Of a DNA stretch of 44,646 nucleotides, positions 15,960-24,622 are shown one piece after another. This DNA is from an uncultured Allomuricauda sp. GTDB lineage: Bacteria; Bacteroidota; Bacteroidia; Flavobacteriales; Flavobacteriaceae. A program made the position numbers and the translations under genes. The stretch lies in contig NZ_CAKZYF010000051.1 in the NCBI RefSeq assembly GCF_937884665.1, forward strand, positions 1-44,646, given 5' to 3'. Numbering within the stretch: position 1 is the first letter of the stretch; each line of letters begins with the position of its first letter. Below the pieces are notes generated by a model, which was given only the letters and a program-made list of their open reading frames with translations, was not told where the DNA came from and did not search any database.

Positions 15960-17798
15960 ATGAACACCATAAGAGGCCGAGTGCTAATTGCTTTCCTTAT
16001 TTTGTTCCTGCTTATAGGGCCCTTTTTATTATTTGCCTTCAATAGCCTTAAAAAGATAGACAATGCTAAAACCCTTCGGGAAAGTGTTGCGGTCTTTGAT
16101 GGGAATCGTCTAAAAGCAGATAATAAGTTCTTTCAGATTCTGGAATTTGACACTAAACGGGATGAATTCTATTTGGAAAAGACCTCCAAATTTTTAAAAG
16201 AATACCATACTTACATTAAAAATTCGAAAAAGGCCTTAGAGGACATTCGCTCCGCCAATTACAATACCAATACTACGGTAAATCTTCGTTTGGAACGTAT
16301 CACATCTGATATGGACAAGTTGAATGGTAAGATTTCCCATGTTTTGGGGCTCATTCAGCAAAAGGGCTTTCGAAATTTTGGTACGATTGGGGCCATGAGA
16401 CGCAACGTCCACCAATTGGAAACAGATGGAAAGGGGATTTCACTGGCCGAAATTCTTCAAATGCGAAGACTTGAAAAAGACTTTTTCCTAAGAAGAGACG
16501 CAGCCTATGTAAATGAGTTAAATACGTTATGTGATAGCTTCATCAGTGAACTACAAACTGAGCGGGATATGGACATGCTCACGATCGAACTTGTAAAAAG
16601 CTATCAAAAGAATTTCAATTTGGTCACTAAGTTTGACCTGGAAATCGGGAATGGGGACTCTGGACTGATAAAGGAAATCCAAGGAATACACCAAAAACTG
16701 AATTCCAATATTAGTGCGCTCTACGATTTGGTCGACGCCGATTCCGAACTTATGATCGGTTCCATTAAATCCTATTTGGTGCTGTTTTTTACCATTACCG
16801 TTCTTTTTGCCATTCTATCCGCATTTGTTTTCTCCAGGCATATTGCAAAGCCCATAAGAACGCTCATATCAGATATGGACTCCATTGTTCAAAACAATTT
16901 TGAAGGACACCTGGAAAAGAAAAAGAGCTTACGAATTACCGAAATAGATAGGCTTACTGGAACTTACAATGGTTTGGTCGACAAAATCCGTAACCAAATC
17001 AATACCCTAAGTGAAAAAAACAAAATACTTCACTCTCTAAATGGAAAACTGGTGCAGTCAGAGAACGAACTAAAAGAAGCCTCCCGAATAAAAGATAAGT
17101 TTTTTTCCATCATTTCACACGACCTTAGGGGCCATACCGGAAATGTACTCTCTTTGGCCAACATACTAAAAGAGGACAAAGAGGAATTGGGTCCTGAGGA
17201 AAAAAAGGTTTTTGTAAAATACCTTTCAGATGCCTCGCAAAACCTACAGTTGCTTTTGGACAATCTTTTAAATTGGGCCAAGTCGCAAATGAATGACCAC
17301 GATGTTTCAAAACGCTCTTTCGATATATTCGAAATCATTGACAAAAACACAGAGCTTTTTAAAGAGAATGCGTTGCGAAAAAATATAAAAATAAAGCATA
17401 CCCCCAAACAAGTGGCCAAAGCCTACGCGGATAAGAACATGATTGACTTCGTTGTTAGAAACCTACTATCCAATGCATTGAAGTTCACAAAAAGTGGGGA
17501 CACCATAACACTGGATGTAACGGAAGACGAGAGTCATTTAAAAGTGAAAATAAAAGATACCGGCATTGGTATGACCTCGAAGCAAAAAGAAGCTTTGATA
17601 AATTCAACAAAGGAAAACAGTTCTACTCCCGGTACAGAAAATGAAGAAGGAACCGGATTGGGATTTGCCATCTGCAAGGATTTCATTAAACGCAACAATG
17701 GCGTGATTTCTATCGAATCCAAGGAAGGCAAAGGCAGTACTTTTACCTTTACAGTGCCTACCAATCTTACCCGTGACAGTATTCTACGTGTCTCCTAA
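15960..17798 (+). CDS. Sensor histidine kinase
   Basis: This is a 612-residue two-component sensor in the inner membrane. TM1 is residues about 7-27 and TM2 about 268-288, enclosing a 240-residue helical periplasmic sensor with no recognised domain. A HAMP linker (HIAKPIRTLISDMDSI) and a short coiled coil follow. Then comes HisKA with the phosphoacceptor His in FFSIISHDLRGH (near residue 386). The HATPase domain has the N box RNLLSNALKFTKSG, the G1 box DTGIGM and the G2 box GTGLGFAICKDF. The kinase core is complete and should be active. No response regulator is adjacent, so its partner is elsewhere. It overlaps the convergent UvrD/PcrA stop by 4 bases. Confidence 0.93.
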   Translation: MNTIRGRVLIAFLILFLLIGPFLLFAFNSLKKIDNAKTLRESVAVFDGNRLKADNKFFQILEFDTKRDEFYLEKTSKFLKEYHTYIKNSKKALEDIRSANYNTNTTVNLRLERITSDMDKLNGKISHVLGLIQQKGFRNFGTIGAMRRNVHQLETDGKGISLAEILQMRRLEKDFFLRRDAAYVNELNTLCDSFISELQTERDMDMLTIELVKSYQKNFNLVTKFDLEIGNGDSGLIKEIQGIHQKLNSNISALYDLVDADSELMIGSIKSYLVLFFTITVLFAILSAFVFSRHIAKPIRTLISDMDSIVQNNFEGHLEKKKSLRITEIDRLTGTYNGLVDKIRNQINTLSEKNKILHSLNGKLVQSENELKEASRIKDKFFSIISHDLRGHTGNVLSLANILKEDKEELGPEEKKVFVKYLSDASQNLQLLLDNLLNWAKSQMNDHDVSKRSFDIFEIIDKNTELFKENALRKNIKIKHTPKQVAKAYADKNMIDFVVRNLLSNALKFTKSGDTITLDVTEDESHLKVKIKDTGIGMTSKQKEALINSTKENSSTPGTENEEGTGLGFAICKDFIKRNNGVISIESKEGKGSTFTFTVPTNLTRDSILRVS

Positions 17799-20125
17799 TT
17801 CTCAATAATTTCAAGTTTGGCAAATCGTAGCAGCAGTTTTTTTATGTCGCCTCTTTCAAACTGAATTTCGGCTTTCTTGTCATTGCCGACGCCTTCAATT
17901 TTAAGAATTTTACCTTTACCGAACCGGGTATGGTTCACCCATGTACCTTGAGCCAAATTGGCATCTATCGTATTGGTATTAACAGATGGCGAAGCGAGTT
18001 CCGGTTTTAGTTTACGGAGTTTTCGAAGTTGGTTTGCATTAGGTCTCTGGGTACTGGGCGGACTGCCATTGATAGGCTTAACTTGACGTAATCGGCTCTT
18101 GTCCACATCTCCAAAAATGTTAGCGTCAATCATCGATTTGTAGCGATATCCATCATTGACCGGTGTCAGGTTTTCTACGTACGCCCCGTCAATCTCTTCC
18201 AAAAATCGACTGGGTTCAGCATCAATCAATTTCCCCCAACGATACCTGTTTTGGGTGTAGGTCAAATAGGCCTGCTTTTCCGCACGGGTCAAGGCAACAT
18301 AAAAAAGGCGCCTTTCTTCCTCAAGCTCACTACGGGTATTCATGCTCATGGCAGAAGGAAACAAGTCTTCTTCCAACCCGACAATATACACGAAAGGGAA
18401 CTCTAAACCTTTAGCCAAGTGAATGGTCATCAGTGCGACCCTATCGTCATCTCCCGTTTCTTTGTCCATATCTGTCGCTAAAGCAACATCTTCCAAAAAT
18501 TCCGTCAAACTTCCTGTGGCATCGGCCAACTCTTTCTGTCCTTCCACAAAGTCCTTGACCCCATTCAAAAGCTCTTCAATATTTTCCATTCGGGCTATGC
18601 CTTCCGGGGTCCCATCTTTTTTGAATTCCAGCAACAGGCCCGTTTTTTTGGCTACGTGCTCCGACAGGGCAAACGCATCACTCCCCGCGTTCATAATCTG
18701 GAAGCTTTTGATCATTGTTACAAAATCCTCCAGTTTGCGACGAGTACCAGCATTGATTTTCAATTCCAACTTATCCAGGTTTTCCATAACTTCAAAGATG
18801 GAACGACCATAGTGGTTGGCGGCAACAGTTAATTTATCCACAGTACTCTGCCCAATTCCACGACCCGGAAAGTTGATGATGCGTTTTAGGGCTTCCTCAT
18901 CTTTTGGATTGATCACCATGCGCAAATAGGCCAGAACATCTTTTATCTCTTTTCGTTGATAAAACGAAAGTCCGCCGTAAATTCTATAGGGAATATCTTT
19001 TTTGCGCAAGGCATCTTCAATGGCCCGGGATTGTGAATTGGTCCTGTACAGAACAGCAAAGTCCCCGTTTGGAAGTTGGTGCTGCATCCGATTTTCAAAG
19101 ATGGAGGAGGCCACATATCTACCTTCTTCCGCATCGGTTATGCTCCTGTGGATTTTGATAGGGTTCCCCGCATCATTTGAGGTCCAGACCACCTTTTCGA
19201 GTTGGTTTTTGTTCTTGGCGATTATGGAATTGGCCGCGTTGACAATATTTTTAGTGGACCGATAATTTTGTTCCAGTCGATATACTGCCACATCGTCATA
19301 ATCCCTTTGAAAATTGAGGATATTGCTAATATTGGCCCCTCGGAAGGAATAGATACTCTGGGCATCGTCCCCTACCACGCAAATATTTTGGTAGCGGTCC
19401 GAAAGTGCTTTGACAATCAAATATTGCGAATGGTTCGTATCCTGGTACTCATCTACCAAAATATACCGGAAACGGTCTTGATACTTCATAAGGACCTCTG
19501 GAAAACGGGTAAGAAGCTCATTGGTTCTCAGAAGTAGATCATCAAAATCCATCGCTCCCGCCTTAAAACAGCGATCTACATAGTTCTGGTAAATCTCACC
19601 CAAACGAGGTCTTTTGGCCATGGCATCCGCTTCAACCAATTCCGGATTTTGAAAGTAAGCCTTTACCGTGATCAAGCTGTTCTTGTACGAGGAAATCCTA
19701 TTCTGAATCTGTTTATACTTGTAAATGTCTTTGTCCAGACCCATTTCCTTGATGATGGAGGCTATCAAACGTTGGGAATCTTGCGTATCATAGATGGTAA
19801 AATTACTGGGATAGCCCAGCTTATCACTTTCAAAACGAAGCAATTTGGCAAATACTGAATGGAAAGTACCCATCCAAAGATTCTTGGCCTCCGAATTCCC
19901 TACAATGGTGGCAATTCTTTTTTTCATCTCCCGTGCTGCCTTGTTCGTGAAGGTGAGCGCAAGGATATTAAAGGAATCTACCCCCTGCTCCATCAAATGG
20001 GCAATGCGATAGGTAAGCACCCGTGTTTTTCCCGATCCTGCACCCGCAATGACCATCAAAGGGCCCTCTTTGTGCAGCACAGGAGCGCGTTGTGCCTCAT
20101 TCAGTTCCTCTAAAAATGTACTCAA
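17795..20125 (-). CDS. UvrD/PcrA-type ATP-dependent 3'-5' DNA helicase
   Basis: This 776-residue SF1A helicase acts in repair and in removal of replication obstacles. Motifs in order: Q-motif LNEAQRAPV, Walker A AGAGSGKTR (near residue 28), FTNKAAREM, Walker B LVDEYQDTNHSQ, VGDDAQSIYSFRGA, YRLEQNYRST, LMTIHLAKGLEFPFVYIV, and VALTRAEKQAYL. The C-terminus carries the Tudor-like module WVNHTRFGKGKILKIEG, which in PcrA contacts RNA polymerase. Length is slightly above E. coli UvrD (720). PcrA or UvrD as a name is a matter of convention in Bacteroidota. Start ATG 20125 is followed directly by the conserved N-terminus. Confidence 0.95.
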   Translation of the reverse strand: MSTFLEELNEAQRAPVLHKEGPLMVIAGAGSGKTRVLTYRIAHLMEQGVDSFNILALTFTNKAAREMKKRIATIVGNSEAKNLWMGTFHSVFAKLLRFESDKLGYPSNFTIYDTQDSQRLIASIIKEMGLDKDIYKYKQIQNRISSYKNSLITVKAYFQNPELVEADAMAKRPRLGEIYQNYVDRCFKAGAMDFDDLLLRTNELLTRFPEVLMKYQDRFRYILVDEYQDTNHSQYLIVKALSDRYQNICVVGDDAQSIYSFRGANISNILNFQRDYDDVAVYRLEQNYRSTKNIVNAANSIIAKNKNQLEKVVWTSNDAGNPIKIHRSITDAEEGRYVASSIFENRMQHQLPNGDFAVLYRTNSQSRAIEDALRKKDIPYRIYGGLSFYQRKEIKDVLAYLRMVINPKDEEALKRIINFPGRGIGQSTVDKLTVAANHYGRSIFEVMENLDKLELKINAGTRRKLEDFVTMIKSFQIMNAGSDAFALSEHVAKKTGLLLEFKKDGTPEGIARMENIEELLNGVKDFVEGQKELADATGSLTEFLEDVALATDMDKETGDDDRVALMTIHLAKGLEFPFVYIVGLEEDLFPSAMSMNTRSELEEERRLFYVALTRAEKQAYLTYTQNRYRWGKLIDAEPSRFLEEIDGAYVENLTPVNDGYRYKSMIDANIFGDVDKSRLRQVKPINGSPPSTQRPNANQLRKLRKLKPELASPSVNTNTIDANLAQGTWVNHTRFGKGKILKIEGVGNDKKAEIQFERGDIKKLLLRFAKLEIIEN

Positions 20126-20216
20126 AAGCTACTGTATTTAAACCTAAAGGTGAAATTAGCCAATTATGGATTCTTGGTAAAATCATCCTTTTAATAGTTA
20201 TAAACAGAAATAGGTT

Positions 20217-20798
20217 ATGCTGAATTTGAATATATTTAAAGCTAAAATCCCGGATTTCGTGAAATCACATGTATCTTTTTTGACAGTTATTTTACTTCTT
20301 CCCTTGCTTTCAATCGCCCAAGAAAAAGAAGCTGGGCCCATCATGGAGACCTATGGGGAAGTGTGGAAAATCGAAAATCCTGATTTTCCCACGGATACAA
20401 ATACGACCTACAAGGTGGTCTTCGATATTATGCGAAGCCCAGATTCACCTGATGCATTAAACCGAAGTATCGAGACCGCTGCACGATTTTTAAATATGCA
20501 CGCGCAGAGCAATATCCCTGAGTCACAACTTAAAGTGGCACTGGTGGTACATGGCAACGCATCCAAAGATATGATTGGGAATGCACCCTACCTTACTCGA
20601 TTTGGTACGCAAAACCCAAATTACGATATGATCAATCAGCTCATGGAGGCCGGTGTCGAAATTATTCTTTGTGGCCAATCTTCAAAATCCAGAAACTACC
20701 CAAAAGAAGAATTGATTCCAGGGGTAAAAATTTCACTTTCCGCCATGACGGCGTTGATTCAACTACAAAACAAAGGCTATCAACTCATTAAATTTTAA
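20217..20798 (+). CDS. Exported DsrE-family protein
   Basis: This 193-residue protein has an N-terminal hydrophobic export signal (VSFLTVILLLPLLSIAQ, cleavage after about residue 39 at IAQ). The mature part resembles DsrE/DsrF-like sulfur-relay folds: TTYKVVFDIMRSPDS opening strand, AARFLNMHA, LKVALVVHGNA, and MEAGVEIILCGQS with a single conserved-looking Cys near residue 158, then ALIQLQNKGYQLIKF at the end. Cytosolic DsrE proteins carry persulfides; exported versions are less understood. Four bases separate its stop from the amidohydrolase start, so they are surely co-transcribed. Confidence 0.8.
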   Translation: MLNLNIFKAKIPDFVKSHVSFLTVILLLPLLSIAQEKEAGPIMETYGEVWKIENPDFPTDTNTTYKVVFDIMRSPDSPDALNRSIETAARFLNMHAQSNIPESQLKVALVVHGNASKDMIGNAPYLTRFGTQNPNYDMINQLMEAGVEIILCGQSSKSRNYPKEELIPGVKISLSAMTALIQLQNKGYQLIKF

Positions 20799-20802
20799 TA
20801 CT

Positions 20803-22077
20803 ATGAAGAAGGTTTTAACTCTAGTAAGCATTTGTTCTTGTTATGCCCTTTGGGCGCAGGGACCAAGTCTGGAAAAAGATTATGCCGCCATCGAATCCAA
20901 AGTAATCGAATGGCGACATGATATACACCAAAATCCAGAATTGAGCAATCGGGAGTTCAAAACTGCCGAAAAGATCGCCAAGCATTTAAAATCCTTGGGG
21001 ATTGAAGTAACAACGGGCGTTGCCCACACCGGGGTGGTGGGTATCCTAAAGGGTGATAACCCAGGAAAAGTAGTTGCCTTGAGAGCGGACATCGATGCGT
21101 TGCCCGTAACGGAAAGAAATGAACTTCCTTTTAGATCCACGGTCACTACCGAATTTTTGGGTGAAAAAGTGGGGGTAATGCACGCATGTGGCCACGATAC
21201 CCATACTGCCATTCTTATGGGCGTTGCAGAAGTCTTGTCAAAGAATAAGGACAAAATCAACGGTACTGTAAAATTTATTTTTCAACCTGCGGAAGAGGGT
21301 GCACCCCCCGGTGAAGAGGGCGGGGCTTTGCTCATGGTAAAGGAAGGGGTCTTGAAGAATCCGGATGTGGACGCCATTTTTGGGTTACATATCAATTCCC
21401 AAACTCCGGTGGGTACCATACGCTATAAAATAGGTGGTGCTCTTGCAGCAGCGCAAAGCTTTACCATAAAGGTTAAGGGAAAACAAAGTCATGGTTCCCA
21501 ACCTTGGAGTGGTGTAGACCCTATTTTGATAAGTGCTAAAATTATAGATGGTCTTCAAACCATTATCAGCCGTGAAGCCAATCTGACCAATGAAGCGGCG
21601 GTAATCACAGTGGGGAAAATCAAAAGTGGCGTACGTTTTAATATCATTCCCGAGTCTGCCGAGATGCTCGGTACTATTCGAACCTTGGATTATGATATGA
21701 AGGACCATATCAACAAACGCATGAAGGAAATGGTAGCCGATATTGCCAAAGCCTATGGTGGGGAAGCCACTTGCGAAATAAAAGATGCGACCGATATAAC
21801 CTTCAATGTGCCTGAATTGGCCCGACAAATGTTACCAACATTGCAACGGGTCGCCGGTGGTAAAAATGTTATTGCCCAAAAAGCAATCACCGGTGCGGAG
21901 GATTTTTCGTATTTCCAAAGGGATGTCCCAGGGTTTTTCTTTTTTCTTGGTGGAATGACACCAGGAAATACGGAGTCTTATCCCCATCATACCCCGGATT
22001 TTCTTATTGATGATTCTGGGATGCAGTTAGGTGTGAAGGCAATGACAGAGTTGACATTGGATTATCTAAATATGTGA
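20803..22077 (+). CDS. Exported M20-family amidohydrolase (HipO/amidase-like)
   Basis: This is a 424-residue metallohydrolase of the M20D (amidohydrolase) group, which hydrolyses N-acyl amino acids or related amides. A signal peptide (MKKVLTLVSICSCYALWAQ) marks export. Metal ligands are visible in HACGHDTHTA (near residue 126), AEEGAPPGEEGG, GLHINSQ and GAEDFSYFQ, with a dimerisation domain between (QSFTIKVKGKQSHGSQPW). The C-terminal HHTPDFLIDD carries the last His. The set is complete, so it should be active. Its partner upstream is the exported DsrE-like protein. Confidence 0.92.
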   Translation: MKKVLTLVSICSCYALWAQGPSLEKDYAAIESKVIEWRHDIHQNPELSNREFKTAEKIAKHLKSLGIEVTTGVAHTGVVGILKGDNPGKVVALRADIDALPVTERNELPFRSTVTTEFLGEKVGVMHACGHDTHTAILMGVAEVLSKNKDKINGTVKFIFQPAEEGAPPGEEGGALLMVKEGVLKNPDVDAIFGLHINSQTPVGTIRYKIGGALAAAQSFTIKVKGKQSHGSQPWSGVDPILISAKIIDGLQTIISREANLTNEAAVITVGKIKSGVRFNIIPESAEMLGTIRTLDYDMKDHINKRMKEMVADIAKAYGGEATCEIKDATDITFNVPELARQMLPTLQRVAGGKNVIAQKAITGAEDFSYFQRDVPGFFFFLGGMTPGNTESYPHHTPDFLIDDSGMQLGVKAMTELTLDYLNM

Positions 22078-22267
22078 TGCAAGGTATTGCAACCATTTCT
22101 TGGGTTATCTAATAAATGCGGATCACTATCTTTGTATGGATTAAATTACCATATTTGATGGTTTGAAAATCAATTGTCATTTAGTGAAAAGTAATGTACT
22201 TTTTGCTTTTTGTATTTTGATAATAATCCCGAAAAATTAAAAAGTAACCGACCTAAATCTAAATAGC
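22078..22267 (+). promoter_or_regulatory. Intergenic region with a candidate -7 box
   Basis: TATCTTTG at 22127-22134 matches TAnnTTTG. TTG at 22100-22102 is 24 bases upstream, slightly long. It would give a leader of about 125 bases before the gene at 22268, the 3' part being AT-rich. I see no terminator for the upstream operon. Confidence 0.35.
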
Positions 22268-23044
22268 ATGCAAACAAAATTACCTATCCTACTTCTGTTC
22301 CTTTTCGTTTTTGGAATTGCGACGGGGCAGAAAAAAAGTGAGCTTTTTGCCCAAATTGAAACACTAAAACTGGAGAAACAAGACTTGGAGCAAGAACTGG
22401 CCAAGTCCAAAAGGGAGATTTCTTCAAGCACTGCGGCAGCGGAAGCTCTAAAGACCGAAAATACAAGTTTGCGAGACGCCAACGCCACCTTGCTGCAAAA
22501 CCTTACGAGTTTTTCCGAACTTTCCAAGAAAAGCAGTGATAACGTAAACAAAACCTTGCAGGCTCTGGAACAAAAAGAAAAGCATCTTAGAGGAATCAAT
22601 CAGATGATTTCTAACAATGACTCTACCGCAATTGTGTTGTTGACCAAGATAAAACAAACTTTGGGAGAAAATGCAAACGCTGATTTTTCAGAAGGGGATG
22701 TGGTTCTTTCCAGCGGTTTGAGCACGCTTTTTGGTCCTGAAGGTTCAGTTGAGCTGACCGAAGAAGGAAACACTTGGTTGGCAAAAGTGTCCAAAATCAT
22801 CAACGCTAACCCGGATAGAAAAACGGAAGTGGTCGGTTTGAACATCACAGGTGAGTTTGCCACGACCTACAATCAGGCAAATGCCGTGACCAAAAGATTG
22901 GCAGACTCCTTGGGAGTCGCTGCGGACAAATTGACGACCTCAGTGAAAGATGGTAACTTCAAAGAAGGTATCCAAATAAAACTCCGACCTGATTATGAAG
23001 GCTTTTATGGGAAGGTCAAAGAAAGTGTAAAAGTAGCCCAGTAG
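22268..23044 (+). CDS. Degenerate OmpA-like envelope protein, paralogue of the gene at 13885
   Basis: This 258-residue protein has the architecture of the OmpA-like lipoprotein at 13885: signal peptide, coiled coil, a short helix around LTKIKQTLGENANA, then an OmpA-like region and a C-terminal YEGFYGKVKES that mirrors IDQFYSMIEEG. The coiled coils align (LKTENTSLRDANATLLQNLTSF with LEDQNAFLKANNQELINNMGNL). Two things differ: the signal ends FGIATGQKK with no lipobox Cys, and the peptidoglycan motif GHTDN is replaced by VVGLNITGEF with no AKNRR element. It should therefore be a soluble periplasmic protein that does not bind peptidoglycan in the usual way. Confidence 0.75.
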   Translation: MQTKLPILLLFLFVFGIATGQKKSELFAQIETLKLEKQDLEQELAKSKREISSSTAAAEALKTENTSLRDANATLLQNLTSFSELSKKSSDNVNKTLQALEQKEKHLRGINQMISNNDSTAIVLLTKIKQTLGENANADFSEGDVVLSSGLSTLFGPEGSVELTEEGNTWLAKVSKIINANPDRKTEVVGLNITGEFATTYNQANAVTKRLADSLGVAADKLTTSVKDGNFKEGIQIKLRPDYEGFYGKVKESVKVAQ

Positions 23045-23097
23045 GTACTCTTCTTTTTTACTGTTTTCAAAAACAATGGGCGTGAGCCGGTGACGCG

Positions 23098-23120
23098 ATT
23101 TAAGCTGTAAAAGCTTAAAT
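23098..23120 (+). terminator. AT-rich hairpin after the OmpA-like paralogue
   Basis: ATTTAAGCT (23098-23106) and AGCTTAAAT (23112-23120) form a perfect 9-bp stem with a GTAAA loop. No T tract follows, so termination is only a possibility. Confidence 0.4.
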
Positions 23121-23187
23121 ATACCTTATACTTTTTCCACGTTTAGTTCGTTCTTGTATCTAGTAAATCAACAAAACCAAACCACTC

Positions 23188-23706
23188 ATGACCGGAGATG
23201 ACATTTTCCAACTTTTTGCCTATTTATTGCCTGCCGTTGTTACTGGAGCCATAGCCTTTTATTTTTTTAGGTTACACACCAAAAATGAAGACGGGCGAAG
23301 GCGATATTTACTTCATAAGGATGCGCAGAAAGATGCGCTGCCCATTCGTTTACAAGCCTATGAACGTATGGTTCTTTTTTTGGAAAGAATTTCCATCAAC
23401 AGTTTAGTGGTCCGCGTGGCACCCCAAGGAAAGAATAAGAACGATTATGAAAATTTGCTGATCAAGCAGATCGAGACGGAATTTGAGCACAATCTCTCAC
23501 AACAGATATACATGTCGGATGAATGTTGGAATATTATCAAGGCTGCTAAAAATGCAACCATCCAGATCATTCGTTCTGCCGGGATGAGCGAAACGGAGTC
23601 CCCGGACAAACTACGGGAGGACATCCTTAACCAAACCATGGAAAAACAATCGCCATCGTCCACTGCACTCTCTTTTATTAAAAAAGAGATAGGCGATTTG
23701 TGGTAG
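23188..23706 (+). CDS. Membrane-anchored DUF7935-like protein
   Basis: This is a 172-residue protein with one N-terminal membrane helix (FQLFAYLLPAVVTGAIAFYFF) and a cytoplasmic helical body. The segment LPIRLQAYERMVLFLERISI is typical of a small Bacteroidota family I know as DUF7935. The body has LIKQIETEFEHNLSQQIYMS and a C-terminal SSTALSFIKKEIGDLW. There is no catalytic motif. Function is unknown. It ends one base before the convergent patatin stop, so the two transcripts overlap. Confidence 0.78.
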   Translation: MTGDDIFQLFAYLLPAVVTGAIAFYFFRLHTKNEDGRRRYLLHKDAQKDALPIRLQAYERMVLFLERISINSLVVRVAPQGKNKNDYENLLIKQIETEFEHNLSQQIYMSDECWNIIKAAKNATIQIIRSAGMSETESPDKLREDILNQTMEKQSPSSTALSFIKKEIGDLW

Positions 23707-23707
23707 G

Positions 23708-24622
23708 TCATTCCATTTGCTCCGGGTCTATGGGACTGGTTTCCTCATTCTTGTTTTTAGCGTAGAGATACCCCCTTTTCCACCAGAGGGTCATACGTTC
23801 TTTATTAAAAATAAGTGAGTTTGTAGTGAGTACCGTAGGTGTATAATAAAAGTTGATAATCGCATCTTTCTGATTGGCGACCAATTTACCGATTCGTACA
23901 TTTTGGTTTTCAATACGATCCAACATAAATTCAAAACTGGTCGTGATCAATTCAAAAGGACTTCTAACCGGCATCCTGTTCAAATAATTGACTTCAGTGC
24001 GAAGTACCACTACGTCCAACTCCGTAGCACCACGCTTCAAGGCCTCCTCAATAGGTACCAAGCTCCCTAAACCCCCATCGGCATATTCGCACCCATTCCT
24101 TTTGACCAGGCTCATAAAAGGCACATAGTTCGAAGAAATCCATACCCAGTCACAAAATTCTTTATAGGTGCAATCGTTGATTGATTTGTATTCTACTTGG
24201 TTCATGGACAGATTCGATACGGTCACCACAATATCGCTGTTTCCGTTTTTAAGCGTATTGAATTCCTTTTCAGTGATGGACTCATGGATAAGCTCCCGCA
24301 AGCTCTCACTTTCCCCAAACGTTTTTTTCCCTCTGATAAAATTTTTGAAAACGTTCCAATGATTAATGGCAATAAGCTCTACGCCATACTTTTTTCTAAT
24401 GATAAAGGGGCAATTGTTAAAAATGGTGTCTTGGTTGACCGAGGAGTAAATTTCTTTGATTTTATCGAGCTTGTTCAGGGCCAAATGGGAAATTAAAAGA
24501 CTTCCTGTAGACGTGCCGATGAACAGATCGTACTTATGCTTCGCCTCCTGTATCAAAAATTGCGACACGCCACCGGCAAAGGCCCCTTTACTACCTCCTC
24601 CAGAAATGACCAAGGCCCTCAT
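23708..24622 (-). CDS. Patatin-like phospholipase
   Basis: This is a 304-residue lipid acyl hydrolase of the patatin family. The oxyanion loop is SGGGSKGAFAGG (residues 6-17). The nucleophile Ser is in GTSTG (near 38), and the Asp of the Ser-Asp dyad is in DGGLGS (near 186). The motifs are all intact, so it should hydrolyse phospholipids or acylglycerols. There is no signal peptide, so it is cytosolic or membrane-associated. Its ATG overlaps the stop of the upstream M1 aminopeptidase (ATGA), showing translational coupling. Nothing in the sequence indicates a type III/VI effector role. Confidence 0.92.
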   Translation of the reverse strand: MRALVISGGGSKGAFAGGVSQFLIQEAKHKYDLFIGTSTGSLLISHLALNKLDKIKEIYSSVNQDTIFNNCPFIIRKKYGVELIAINHWNVFKNFIRGKKTFGESESLRELIHESITEKEFNTLKNGNSDIVVTVSNLSMNQVEYKSINDCTYKEFCDWVWISSNYVPFMSLVKRNGCEYADGGLGSLVPIEEALKRGATELDVVVLRTEVNYLNRMPVRSPFELITTSFEFMLDRIENQNVRIGKLVANQKDAIINFYYTPTVLTTNSLIFNKERMTLWWKRGYLYAKNKNEETSPIDPEQME

